From JAWLGJ01 sp041685145 (GTDB lineage Bacteria; Pseudomonadota; Alphaproteobacteria; Rhodospirillales; Magnetospirillaceae): 64,000 bases of DNA. Where the stretch lies: positions 11,370-75,369 of the forward strand of contig JAWLGJ010000009.1 in assembly GCA_041685145.1 (NCBI GenBank). The letters are read 5' to 3'. Under the pieces are notes generated by a model that was not told where the DNA came from, searched no databases, and was given only the letters and a program-made list of their open reading frames with translations. Below are positions 1 through 7,844 of the stretch, in pieces. Made by a program: the position numbers and the translations under genes. The stretch's first letter is position 1. Each line of letters opens with the position of its first letter.

Positions 1-777
1 ACAGCCCATGGGGCGAAATCCCCCTTCATCTTTTTTCTAATAGTATACAGTTTTGCATTATTGGAAAAAAAGTTGTTCGCACGGAATCCAACCAGCCGGC
101 GGCGCCCTCCCCTACTAAGGTATCTTGTTCCATTCGGCCTACTGCTGGCTCTAGTTTTTGCCACCTTCTACTTTCTTGTTACGACATTTTTTGCCGGAGC
201 CGATTTTGTTTTTTGGGATTATTTCTGGAACCGGGCCTTCATAGGCCAAATGGCCGGCGTGTATGAACAGTTCAATCTGTTTTTGCACGATCCCGCCTAT
301 CTGTGGCATTCGGTTCCTTTTGCGAGCTTCTTTGTTGAATATCCCAATTTTCATAAGGATTTGATGCTCGTGAGCGAGGATCTGGTTGACCCCACTCGAA
401 TCGGCATCAAAGTGACCTTCTTTGCGGCGGAAGCCTACGGCATGTTCGGCTGGGCCGGCGTCATATTTGCGCCCTTTTCTCTTTCCCTTCAGTTCGTTGC
501 CTCGTTCCTGCTTCTGAATTTCTTTGTTGACCGCTCTCTTCTCAAGGCGCCGGAACTTTCGAAGTATATCACCGCATTTTTCTTTGCCTCGTATTTCGCC
601 TTCACGGATGGCGTTTCCGAAATGGTCTTCCTCAAGGGTACGGTGATGGTGCTGTTGCTCTTGAGCCCAGCCGCCCTGTGCATGGCCTTGCGGGGCAGCT
701 ATATTCTCAACAATCGCCACGAACGGCGACGTGTGGCCGCTGGCCGGGGCGCCGGCGCCGCCAGCCAGAGCGCCTAG
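1..777 (+). CDS. O-antigen/capsule polymerase-like membrane protein, 5' end outside window
   Basis: The reading frame is open from base 1 to the TAG at 775-777, so the gene starts upstream of the window. The TTG at 61 is internal, because the bases before it already encode a hydrophobic helix. The visible part has about five membrane segments. Between the second and third is a long extracytoplasmic loop containing Tyr, Trp, His and Asp residues, followed by the phrase EAYGMFGWAGV, typical of the C-terminal half of Wzy-type oligosaccharide repeat-unit polymerases. The tail after the last helix is basic and probably cytoplasmic. Wzy proteins polymerise lipid-linked repeat units at the outer face of the inner membrane. 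Wzx, Wzz and an initiating sugar transferase lie nearby, which fits. The DNA here is visibly richer in A+T than most of the window, as is common for polymerase genes. Wzy is weakly conserved, so the assignment rests on topology and context; a generic integral membrane protein is possible. Confidence 0.6.
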   Translation, partial: TAHGAKSPFIFFLIVYSFALLEKKLFARNPTSRRRPPLLRYLVPFGLLLALVFATFYFLVTTFFAGADFVFWDYFWNRAFIGQMAGVYEQFNLFLHDPAYLWHSVPFASFFVEYPNFHKDLMLVSEDLVDPTRIGIKVTFFAAEAYGMFGWAGVIFAPFSLSLQFVASFLLLNFFVDRSLLKAPELSKYITAFFFASYFAFTDGVSEMVFLKGTVMVLLLLSPAALCMALRGSYILNNRHERRRVAAGRGAGAASQSA

Positions 778-809
778 GTGAAGCTCTCGGGGAAGGTTGC
801 TGAAAGCTC

Positions 810-1361
810 ATGGAGTTTCTGGAGACCGCGATAGCAGGTGCGTTCGAGATCCGGCCCGGCCCCCGGGCCGAAGATCACCGGGGGTCTTTCGCTCGGCTTT
901 TCTGTCGCGAATCGTTCGCGCGTGCCGGGCTGGAAGCCGACATCCGCCAGATCAACCAATCCCGAACCCGTCGGGCCGGGGCGATTCGCGGAATGCATTT
1001 CCAGCGCGCCCCGATGGCCGAGGTCAAGATGGTGCGGTGCACGAAGGGGGCGGTATTCGACGTCGCCATAGACCTGCGCGCCGGCTCGCCGGGCTTCGGG
1101 CGCTGGCACGCCATCGAACTGCGCGCCGATGAATTGAACACCTTTTATATCCCCAAGGGCTGCGCGCATGGCTTCCAGGCGCTCACCGACGATGCTGAAC
1201 TGCTGTATTTCATGACGGCGGATTACAGCCCGCGCCATGAAGGCGGCCTGCGCTTCGACGATCCCGACGTGGCGGTGGCGTGGCCGCGCGAAGTAACCGA
1301 GCTTTCCGAACGGGACCGGGAGCTTCCTTTTCTATTAACGCTGACCCCGATCCGCCTTTGA
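810..1361 (+). CDS. rfbC: RfbC/RmlC-like NDP-4-keto-6-deoxyhexose 3,5-epimerase
   Basis: The 183-residue length matches the RmlC cupin family, which epimerises C3 and/or C5 of NDP-4-keto-6-deoxy sugars in the cytoplasm. The catalytic-base motif RGMHFQ (His63) is present, as are Lys73 (EVKMV), the substrate-pocket phrase YIPKGCAHGF near residue 115, and Tyr139 in the TADYSP segment where the catalytic acid lies. No other dTDP-rhamnose gene (rmlA, B or D) is in the window. The opposite-strand operon instead encodes the CDP-glucose enzymes RfbF and RfbG with a C-methyltransferase, so the likely substrate is a CDP-4-keto-6-deoxy, possibly 3-C-methylated, hexose. The gene is followed 25 bp later by an SDR that could reduce C4. 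Family membership is clear; the nucleotide carrier is inference. Confidence 0.85.
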   Translation: MEFLETAIAGAFEIRPGPRAEDHRGSFARLFCRESFARAGLEADIRQINQSRTRRAGAIRGMHFQRAPMAEVKMVRCTKGAVFDVAIDLRAGSPGFGRWHAIELRADELNTFYIPKGCAHGFQALTDDAELLYFMTADYSPRHEGGLRFDDPDVAVAWPREVTELSERDRELPFLLTLTPIRL

Positions 1362-1386
1362 TGCCCCGGCGCCACGAAGAAGAGCG

Positions 1387-2268
1387 ATGATCAGCAGACA
1401 CCGAAGCAGCCGCCCGCCGGCACCGCGTGTGCTCGTAACCGGCGGGACCGGGTTCGTCGGCCGCCACACGGTCGCGGCCCTGCGGGAGGCGGGCGCGCGG
1501 TTGCGCCTCGTAGGGCGCCCGGACTCTCTGAGTTCCCTGGAACCGGCCTTCGAAACCCGCGCCACCCACGACCTGTTCGCCGAAGGGGCCGATTGGTGGC
1601 GCGACGCCTGCGCGGACGTTGACATTGTCCTCCACATCGCCTGGTACGCCGTGCCCGGGAAATATCTGATGGCCGAGCAGAACCTTGATTGCCTGGCGGG
1701 TACGCTGGCGCTGGCGAAGGGCGCGGCACAGGCCGGCGTGGCGCGTTTCGTCGGCGTCGGAACCTGCTTCGAGTACGATCTTTCCGATTCCGACAAGGAC
1801 TTGACGGTCGATGCGCCGTTGCAGCCGCTCACGCCCTATGCGGCGGCGAAGGTGAGCGCCTATCATGTTCTCTCGCAATGGCTGCCGCGACAGGACGTGG
1901 AATTCCTGTGGGGACGGCTGTTCTATCTTTACGGGGACGGAGAACCCGAGAACCGCCTCGTGCCTCATCTGCACCGGCAGCTCTCTTTGGGCCGCCCCGT
2001 GGACCTGACGAGCGGTACGCAGGTGCGTGATTTCATGGATGTAAAGGACGCGGGCGCGCTGTTGGCCGACGCGGCGCTGTCGGAGACCACGGGCCCCTTC
2101 AATGTCTGCTCCGGCATCGGCGTCACAGTGCGCGCGCTGGCCGAAGCCATTGCCGACCAATACGGCCGCCGGGATCTCCTGAACTTCGGGGCTCGTCCGG
2201 ACAACCTCTTCGACCCGCCGCGGGTCGTCGGCACTCCCACCCCGATTAGGATACGCGGGGGCGGCTGA
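1387..2268 (+). CDS. NAD(P)-dependent SDR epimerase/reductase, possibly shortened at the C-terminus
   Basis: This extended short-chain dehydrogenase has the Rossmann motif TGGTGFVG at about residues 17-24 and the catalytic pair in YAAAK near residue 152. It is probably the 4-ketoreductase that finishes the deoxysugar made by RfbF, RfbG, the C-methyltransferase and the adjacent RfbC-like epimerase. It lies 25 bp after that gene on the same strand and is probably co-transcribed with it. At 293 residues it stops soon after the phrase LFDPPRVVG. Relatives usually continue with a Leu-Gly-Trp segment and a closing helix of some 30-40 residues; here the last residues are Gly/Arg-rich. Its 3' end overlaps the convergent GT2 gene by 23 bp. 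It may therefore be shortened by a rearrangement or frameshift at this junction, or it may be a natural short variant. Confidence 0.75.
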   Translation: MISRHRSSRPPAPRVLVTGGTGFVGRHTVAALREAGARLRLVGRPDSLSSLEPAFETRATHDLFAEGADWWRDACADVDIVLHIAWYAVPGKYLMAEQNLDCLAGTLALAKGAAQAGVARFVGVGTCFEYDLSDSDKDLTVDAPLQPLTPYAAAKVSAYHVLSQWLPRQDVEFLWGRLFYLYGDGEPENRLVPHLHRQLSLGRPVDLTSGTQVRDFMDVKDAGALLADAALSETTGPFNVCSGIGVTVRALAEAIADQYGRRDLLNFGARPDNLFDPPRVVGTPTPIRIRGGG

Positions 2269-3094
2269 GCAGATTGTGCGCGAACCCCCGCAGGGCCAGC
2301 ATCCTGCCGTAACGCCGCCAGATTCTCATCATTTCCCCGGCTTCTGCCTTTGGCAAGTAATCGGCAAAGCGTGGCTCGAACCTCTCGACCTCCTGCAGCG
2401 TCGAGCGATTCGCTCTGAGAGCCGAGGACAACTGGCCACGATGCACGCGGTGATCGTAGAACACATCATCCGTCTGCGCGATCATCCCGCCCATGAGCAG
2501 GCATCGCAGCCAGAATGTCTGGTCGGTCAGATACCGATAGTCGCCGTCGAAACGCAATTCTGGCGGAATAAGTTCCCTGCGATACACGGCGCAGGGAGCC
2601 ATCAGATGGTTGTACGACGCGAGCAGGCGCAAGCCCTCGCGGCCGGCCAGAACGGGACCGCGACGGCCGTGGATGTAGTTTTTCAGACGATGCTTGAGCG
2701 GATGAAGGGACTCACCGTTCTCGTCAATGAGGCCGGCGCGACAAAACGCCAGCCAGGCCCCGGGATACGCCGCCGCCACGGCCTTCATGCCACCGACGAA
2801 ATCGGGCCGCAGGCGGTCATCGGCGTGCACGAGGCAGAACAACGGCGCCCGCGCCAGCGCAAGGCAGCGGTTGAAGTTTTCCGACAGGCCAACGCCTTCC
2901 TCGAATCGCCGATGGCGTAGCCGGGCGTCACGTTTCGCCCCAACCCGTTCGGGCGTGTCATCCGTGGATGCGTTGTCAACGACCGTGACGGTAAAATCAT
3001 CATCCGCCTGTGACAGGACGCTGTCCAAACATTCGCTCAACAGGGCCCCGCCATTGCGGACCGGTATAAATATTTCGAACGCCGATACGGACAT
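2246..3094 (-). CDS. Family 2 glycosyltransferase
   Basis: The 282-residue protein has a classic GT-A fold start: IFIPVRNGG with the nucleotide-binding strand, then TVVDNASTDDT and the metal-binding HADD (DXD-type) motif near residue 90. Such inverting transferases add a sugar from an NDP donor to the lipid-linked repeat unit at the cytoplasmic face. A GAGGT ribosome site lies 8 bases before the ATG. It is the last gene of the long minus-strand polysaccharide operon, 8 bp after the initiating sugar transferase, so it may add the second or a later sugar. Its 3' end overlaps the convergent SDR by 23 bp. Donor and acceptor cannot be read from the sequence. Confidence 0.88.
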   Translation of the reverse strand: MSVSAFEIFIPVRNGGALLSECLDSVLSQADDDFTVTVVDNASTDDTPERVGAKRDARLRHRRFEEGVGLSENFNRCLALARAPLFCLVHADDRLRPDFVGGMKAVAAAYPGAWLAFCRAGLIDENGESLHPLKHRLKNYIHGRRGPVLAGREGLRLLASYNHLMAPCAVYRRELIPPELRFDGDYRYLTDQTFWLRCLLMGGMIAQTDDVFYDHRVHRGQLSSALRANRSTLQEVERFEPRFADYLPKAEAGEMMRIWRRYGRMLALRGFAHNLLSRPRVS

Positions 3095-3102
3095 GGCTTA
3101 CC

Positions 3103-3753
3103 TCAATGCCGGCGCATCCGGCGGGCCCGCCTGCCGGGGAGAGGAATTATTTTTGCGGCGGTGAGATACATTATATAAATGTCCAGCCATATGGACCGCT
3201 TGACCACATACATCGTATCAAGTCGCGCCTTGCGCGGAATACAGCGATTTATATAGATACTCTCCGTTTCTTCTGGTGTCCTTGCCTGTTCGAGCAACCA
3301 TGCTTCGTGCCGATGGAAAATAATCGAGGCAAGCCCGGTTATTCCAGGCCGCGCCTTCAGCACCTTCCGATAGATCTCCGGGAACATTTCGGTGTAGCGC
3401 CTAAGCGGTGGTCGTGGCCCGACAAAACTCATGTCGCCGCGCAAGACGTTCCAGAGTTGCGGAACCTCGTCGAGGCGAAAGCGCCGCAGAAACCGGCCGA
3501 GCGGCGTGATCCGGTGCGACTTGTCCCCGCCGGACACCCCGCCGTTCGGTTCCCCCGGGCGTGGATTGCGCATGGTGCGCAGCTTCACCAGGGGGAAGGG
3601 TTGATCCGGGGACTTCATGCGTTCGGAGACATAGAAAACCGGAAGATCCCGGCGCAGCGCCATCCAGCCCGCGATCATCGCGATGCCGGGCAGGAACAGC
3701 AGCCCCAGGAGCACGGCGAGAATGAGATCGAAGGGTCGCTTCCAAAAAGTCAT
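3103..3753 (-). CDS. PglC/WcaJ-type initiating sugar-phosphate transferase
   Basis: The start is the ATG at 3753, which overlaps the upstream SDR stop as ATGA; the frame is open further upstream but begins to look like polysaccharide glycosyltransferase only here (MTFWKRPFDL). At 216 residues it matches the small monotopic phosphoglycosyltransferases. It has one N-terminal re-entrant hydrophobic segment, then KLRTM, the LDEVPQLWNVLRGDMS region and the VGPRP motif. These enzymes transfer a sugar phosphate from a UDP sugar to undecaprenyl phosphate and so start the repeat unit. Coupling with the overlapping SDR recalls pairs in which the reductase makes UDP-QuiNAc or UDP-FucNAc for the initiating transferase. 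That donor is inferred, not seen. Confidence 0.9.
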   Translation of the reverse strand: MTFWKRPFDLILAVLLGLLFLPGIAMIAGWMALRRDLPVFYVSERMKSPDQPFPLVKLRTMRNPRPGEPNGGVSGGDKSHRITPLGRFLRRFRLDEVPQLWNVLRGDMSFVGPRPPLRRYTEMFPEIYRKVLKARPGITGLASIIFHRHEAWLLEQARTPEETESIYINRCIPRKARLDTMYVVKRSIWLDIYIMYLTAAKIIPLPGRRARRMRRH

Positions 3754-4676
3754 GCCGCCCCCCGTGCCGAGCCACGGCAATGGGCGATGCATTCCCGCAC
3801 GATGGCCTCGGCGGGGTCGGCCGCGTCGAAGCGCACAACCTGCCCCAGCCGGCCGGTGTCCAGAACAACGCGCTCGATTGCTCCTGCCGGGGCGGGGCGA
3901 AAGGACCACTCCACCGCGAGCGGGTCGACCGCCTGCCAGGCCGTCAACAATGCTTCCATCCGTACAGGTACGGGATGGGCCACATTCATCACCGGCGGCA
4001 ACGGGCCCGGCGCCGTGGCCAGTGCGACAACCGCGCGATACAAGCCGTGCGGCCCCAGATAGGACCGCACCGGACCACCTCCGGAGGTGAATAGATCCAA
4101 GGCGATCGAAACCGGCTTCGCTTGCCGCGTCAACTGCCCCAGCAATGCGTCTGCCCCCGCGATATTGCCGAAGCGCAGTATGCTCACATCATCCTGGTCG
4201 GCGGCCAGCGCGAGAAGCCGCTCCTCCATGCGCGCCTTGGACTGGCCGTATTGGGTCAACGGGGCAACCGCGTCCGTTTCCTTGAACGGCGCTTGCTCCG
4301 GCCTGGGGCGCCCGTAGACCGAGGCCGACGACGCCATCAGAATCCGCGGCACACCGGCGGCGCGAGCGGCGCGCACAATCGTCTCCGCCAGGCCCACGTT
4401 GACGGCATCGAATTGGTCCGCCGTGCCACCACTGGTCGGAGTACTGCCCGTGAGGTTGACAACAACATCCATTCCACGCAGCAGCCCGGCCAGAACATCC
4501 GCGGGCGCTCGATGTTCCTGGGGGTCCCACTGAATCGCGTGACCGGATCGGCGCGAGTGCGCAAACAGTTGCACCACCGGGCCGGCCGGGGCCGACGCGG
4601 CCGGGGCCCGAAAGAGCATTCGTCCCAGCCGCCCCGTTGCACCCAATACCGCGATTTTACGCCCCGACGCCTGCAT
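3750..4676 (-). CDS. SDR-family NDP-sugar 4-ketoreductase/epimerase
   Basis: This 308-residue extended SDR has the dinucleotide motif GATGRLG at residues 13-19, the SSASVYG segment containing the active-site Ser, and YGQSK as the Tyr-x3-Lys pair. A GGAGGGGCA ribosome site precedes the ATG. It overlaps the initiating sugar transferase by 4 bp. In related loci such a pair joins a reductase acting on UDP-4-keto-6-deoxy-GlcNAc with the transferase that uses the product. The required 4,6-dehydratase could be the WbpM-like protein at 24153-26093. Substrate assignment is inference; the fold and catalytic residues are seen. Confidence 0.8.
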   Translation of the reverse strand: MQASGRKIAVLGATGRLGRMLFRAPAASAPAGPVVQLFAHSRRSGHAIQWDPQEHRAPADVLAGLLRGMDVVVNLTGSTPTSGGTADQFDAVNVGLAETIVRAARAAGVPRILMASSASVYGRPRPEQAPFKETDAVAPLTQYGQSKARMEERLLALAADQDDVSILRFGNIAGADALLGQLTRQAKPVSIALDLFTSGGGPVRSYLGPHGLYRAVVALATAPGPLPPVMNVAHPVPVRMEALLTAWQAVDPLAVEWSFRPAPAGAIERVVLDTGRLGQVVRFDAADPAEAIVRECIAHCRGSARGAA

Positions 4677-4694
4677 TGCCCCTCCGGGAGTGCC

Positions 4695-5945
4695 TCAGAA
4701 AACGGCCAGCTGGGGAATCGCCACCACGAATTTCCCGTTCCAGGCTCGAATACACCGAAGTTGCTCGGCGATCTCTTCCTTCAGGTTCCAGGGGAGGATG
4801 ACAACGTAGTCGGGTTTTGCGGCGAGCATCTGGTCGGGGGCCACCACCGGCACATGGCTGCCGGGAAGCAAGCGATTTTGTTTCTGTGGGTTCTTGTCCG
4901 CGACCATGTCGATCATGTCGGTGCCAACACCAGCATAATTCAGAAGCGTGTTGCCCTTCGCCGCCGCACCGTAAGCGCAGATGGATTTGCCGGCCTCCTT
5001 GGCGTCGATCAGAAACCGCAGAAAATCCCGCTTGATCCGCCGCACACGTTCTTGAAACCGCCCATAAGCGGCAAGATCCGTCAAACCGGCGGCGTTCTCC
5101 GCCTTGAGCGTTGCCGCCACCCGGTCGGTGGTCTCGTGCATTGCCGCGGAATGGCAGCCAAAGACCCGCAGCGAACCGCCATGCGTCGGCAGCGGCTCAA
5201 CGTCGAACACGCGCAACCCTTGGCTGGTCAGGACCTTGTGCACGGCATGAAGAGACAGATATGTAAAGTGTTCATGGTATATTGTGTCGAACTGGTTGTA
5301 GTCCAACAAATTTTGAAGATGGGGGAATTCGAACGTTACAACGCCATCATCCTTGAGCAGGCAAGGCACACCAGCCACGAAATCATTGATATCGGGGACA
5401 TGGGCAAGGACGTTATTTCCGGCGATCAGGTCCGCGGCACCGTATTGCGTTCGAAGACGCCCCGCTTCCGCCTTTCCGAAAAAGGTTACTTCGGTCGGAA
5501 TGCCATGATTCTCGCGAGCGGCCTGCGCGACATTCTCCGAAGGTTCCACACCAAGTACGGCAACGCCCGCCGCCTTGAAATTCTTCAAAAGGTACCCGTC
5601 GTTGCTGGCGACTTCGACCACGAAGCTTTCGGCGTCGATGCGGAATCTTTCGATCATCATCTTGGCATAGGCTTCCGCATGGGCAAGCCAGGAAGTTGAA
5701 TAAGACGAGAAATAGGCATAGTCGTCATTGAAGAGCGCGGTCGCGTCTTCAAAGAAATCAAGCTGAGCCAGCCAGCAGTTCGTGCACACCACGGCGCTTA
5801 GGGGGAGGTATTTCTCCGCTCGGTGCGCGTCTTCGGATCGCACAAAGTGGTTTGATGGCGGCTGCAAGCCCAGGTCGCAGAACTGGCGCAGATCGGTTGA
5901 ACCGCAATGCCGGCACGAGCGCAGCCGCCCCTTGAAGATCGTCAT
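4695..5945 (-). CDS. NDP-sugar C-methyltransferase with N-terminal zinc ribbon
   Basis: The protein has the three parts of the TylC3/NovU sugar C-methyltransferase family. An N-terminal zinc ribbon carries CRHC near residue 11 and CTNC near residue 54. A SAM-binding Rossmann domain has VEVASNDGYLL near residue 110. The C-terminal methyltransferase-associated domain carries AYGAAAKGNTLLNY near residue 330. The 416 residues match the usual 400-420. Known members methylate a carbon, often C3, of an NDP-4-keto-6-deoxy sugar. It overlaps rfbG by one base (TGATG), so the substrate is very likely CDP-4-keto-6-deoxy-glucose, giving a branched 3-C-methyl sugar. The methylated position is inference. 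Confidence 0.88.
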   Translation of the reverse strand: MTIFKGRLRSCRHCGSTDLRQFCDLGLQPPSNHFVRSEDAHRAEKYLPLSAVVCTNCWLAQLDFFEDATALFNDDYAYFSSYSTSWLAHAEAYAKMMIERFRIDAESFVVEVASNDGYLLKNFKAAGVAVLGVEPSENVAQAARENHGIPTEVTFFGKAEAGRLRTQYGAADLIAGNNVLAHVPDINDFVAGVPCLLKDDGVVTFEFPHLQNLLDYNQFDTIYHEHFTYLSLHAVHKVLTSQGLRVFDVEPLPTHGGSLRVFGCHSAAMHETTDRVAATLKAENAAGLTDLAAYGRFQERVRRIKRDFLRFLIDAKEAGKSICAYGAAAKGNTLLNYAGVGTDMIDMVADKNPQKQNRLLPGSHVPVVAPDQMLAAKPDYVVILPWNLKEEIAEQLRCIRAWNGKFVVAIPQLAVF

Positions 5946-7012
5946 CAGCTTTCCCCTGAATGAAACGCCGCAATCTGCTCAAGTGACAGCCGGCGAACAT
6001 CCGCTCCTTCGAAATAGCGCCGGTACCATTGAATGGTATGGCGTATGCAGTCCTCGAACCCCCAGCGCGGCCGCCAACCGAGAGCATCCTTGGCAAGCGC
6101 GTTATCCAGCGTCAGCAGCCGTGACTCCTTGATCGAGACGTCGGCCTCATGGCGCCAGGACGCCCCCTGCCCCCACGCGGCGACACAGGCATCGGCAACG
6201 TCGCGGACGGTGCGGAAATCATGGCCATCCGGCCCGAAATTGAGCGCGCCAACCGCGCTCGCGCCCTCGCTCCACAGGCGTTGGGCCGCCAGCAGATAGC
6301 CCAGCAGCGGCTCAAGCACATGCTGCCAGGGGCGCACCGCGTCGGGGTTGCGGATGACCAGTTCCCGCCCTTCGGCGAGACTGCGCGCGAAATCCGGGAT
6401 CAGGCGGTCGCTGGCCCAATCACCCCCGCCGATAACATTGCCGGCGCGCACCGACAGCACCCCGATCCCCCGCGGTGCAAAATAGCTCTCGCGATAAGCT
6501 TCGATCGCCATTTCGCAGGCCGCCTTGCTGGCGCCATAAGGCTCGGTGCCACCCAGGGTATCGGTCTCGCGATAGGGCCAAACCCACTCCAGGTTGCGAT
6601 AGACCTTGTCGGTGGTTATCGCGACGACGGCGCGCAGCGGCTCGACCCGGCGCAGCGCCTCCAGAAGGTGCACCGTGCCCATCACGTTGGTGTGAAATGT
6701 CCCGACCGGCTCGCGCCATGCACGGCGCACGATCGGCTGCGCCGCCAGGTGGAACGCGATGTCGGGCGAGATTTGGGCCACCGCGTCCGCAACTTCGCGC
6801 TCGTTACGAATATCGACCACGAAGTGACCCGCGAGTCGCTCTCCAAGGCGCAGAAGGTCGAAGTGGGCGGGCGACGACTCTGGTGGCAGGGCGATGCCGT
6901 AGACCTCGGCCTGGAGCTGGTGCAGCCACAGCGCCAGCCAGGAGCCTTTGAAGCCGGTGTGGCCGGTAACGAGCACCCGCTTGCCGGCCCAGAAAGATGG
7001 ATCAAGCCGCAT
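5945..7012 (-). CDS. rfbG: CDP-glucose 4,6-dehydratase
   Basis: The 355-residue extended SDR begins FWAGKRVLVTGHTGFKGSW, the hallmark of CDP-glucose 4,6-dehydratases (TGHTGFKG in place of the usual TGGAGFIG). It carries TDKVYRN and the active-site YGASK. It converts CDP-glucose to CDP-4-keto-6-deoxyglucose using bound NAD, the branch point for CDP-deoxy sugars. It follows rfbF by 9 bp and overlaps the C-methyltransferase, so the three steps are translationally coupled. No E1/E3 dehydrase pair for 3-deoxygenation is in the window, which argues for a C-methyl or simple 6-deoxy product and against a 3,6-dideoxyhexose. Confidence 0.95.
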   Translation of the reverse strand: MRLDPSFWAGKRVLVTGHTGFKGSWLALWLHQLQAEVYGIALPPESSPAHFDLLRLGERLAGHFVVDIRNEREVADAVAQISPDIAFHLAAQPIVRRAWREPVGTFHTNVMGTVHLLEALRRVEPLRAVVAITTDKVYRNLEWVWPYRETDTLGGTEPYGASKAACEMAIEAYRESYFAPRGIGVLSVRAGNVIGGGDWASDRLIPDFARSLAEGRELVIRNPDAVRPWQHVLEPLLGYLLAAQRLWSEGASAVGALNFGPDGHDFRTVRDVADACVAAWGQGASWRHEADVSIKESRLLTLDNALAKDALGWRPRWGFEDCIRHTIQWYRRYFEGADVRRLSLEQIAAFHSGES

Positions 7013-7021
7013 CTGCGAACC

Positions 7022-7798
7022 TCACCACACCCGCCAGGGCGCTTTTCCTGACTCCCACAAGGCTTCCAGCATGTTTTTCTCGCGAAGAGTATCCATGGGC
7101 TGCCAAAAGCCGTCATGGTGGTAGCTCATTAACTCGCCATCTGCGGCGAGCCTGTTCAGCGGCTCGTTTTCCCAAACCGTCTCCGGACCGTCGATATAGT
7201 TGATGCATTCGGGCGACAGCACGAAGAAGCCGCCATTGATCAACGCCCCTTCGCCACGCGGCTTTTCGGTGAAACTTCTGACCCGGTCGCCCTCCAGGTC
7301 CAGGGCACCAAAACGCCCCGGCGGGGCAACCGCCGTCACCGTGGCACGTCGCCCGTGCGAGCGGTGGAAGGCGAACAGCGCCGTCAGATCAATGTCGGCC
7401 ACCCCATCACCATAAGTAAAAGCGAAAGCGTCTTCACCCTCCACGAAGTGGCGCACGGCCCGCAGGCGGCCCCCGGTCATCGTATCGTCGCCCGTGTCCA
7501 CCAGCGTCACCCGCCAGCGGTCGGCTCCCTTCTTATGGACTTCCATCTTGTTGTGTTCGAAATCAAAAGTAACATCGGACATGTGTAGGAAATAATTGTT
7601 AAAATATTCCTTGATAATGTATCCCTTGTATCCACAACAGACGATAAACTCGGTTACGCCGTGGGCGGCGTAGATCTTCATGATGTGCCAGAGCATGGGG
7701 CGGCCGCCGATTTCGACCATGGGCTTGGGCCTCGCACCTGTTTCTTCGCTTAGACGCGTACCCAACCCCCCTGCCAAAATCACCGCTTTGCTGACCAT
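7022..7798 (-). CDS. rfbF: Glucose-1-phosphate cytidylyltransferase
   Basis: The enzyme makes CDP-glucose from CTP and glucose-1-phosphate. The nucleotidyltransferase signature AVILAGGLGTRLSEET is followed by RPKPMVEIGGRPMLWHIM, typical of the RfbF type. The 258 residues match the family. I place the start at ATG 7798, one codon inside a GTG, because GGAG lies 8 bases upstream of it. It is followed by rfbG on the same strand. The two define the CDP-sugar branch of this locus. Confidence 0.95.
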   Translation of the reverse strand: MVSKAVILAGGLGTRLSEETGARPKPMVEIGGRPMLWHIMKIYAAHGVTEFIVCCGYKGYIIKEYFNNYFLHMSDVTFDFEHNKMEVHKKGADRWRVTLVDTGDDTMTGGRLRAVRHFVEGEDAFAFTYGDGVADIDLTALFAFHRSHGRRATVTAVAPPGRFGALDLEGDRVRSFTEKPRGEGALINGGFFVLSPECINYIDGPETVWENEPLNRLAADGELMSYHHDGFWQPMDTLREKNMLEALWESGKAPWRVW

Positions 7799-7844
7799 CA
7801 CGTCGTCTCCGTCTTTCCTAAATGCACGTCCTAAAGCGATGGCA

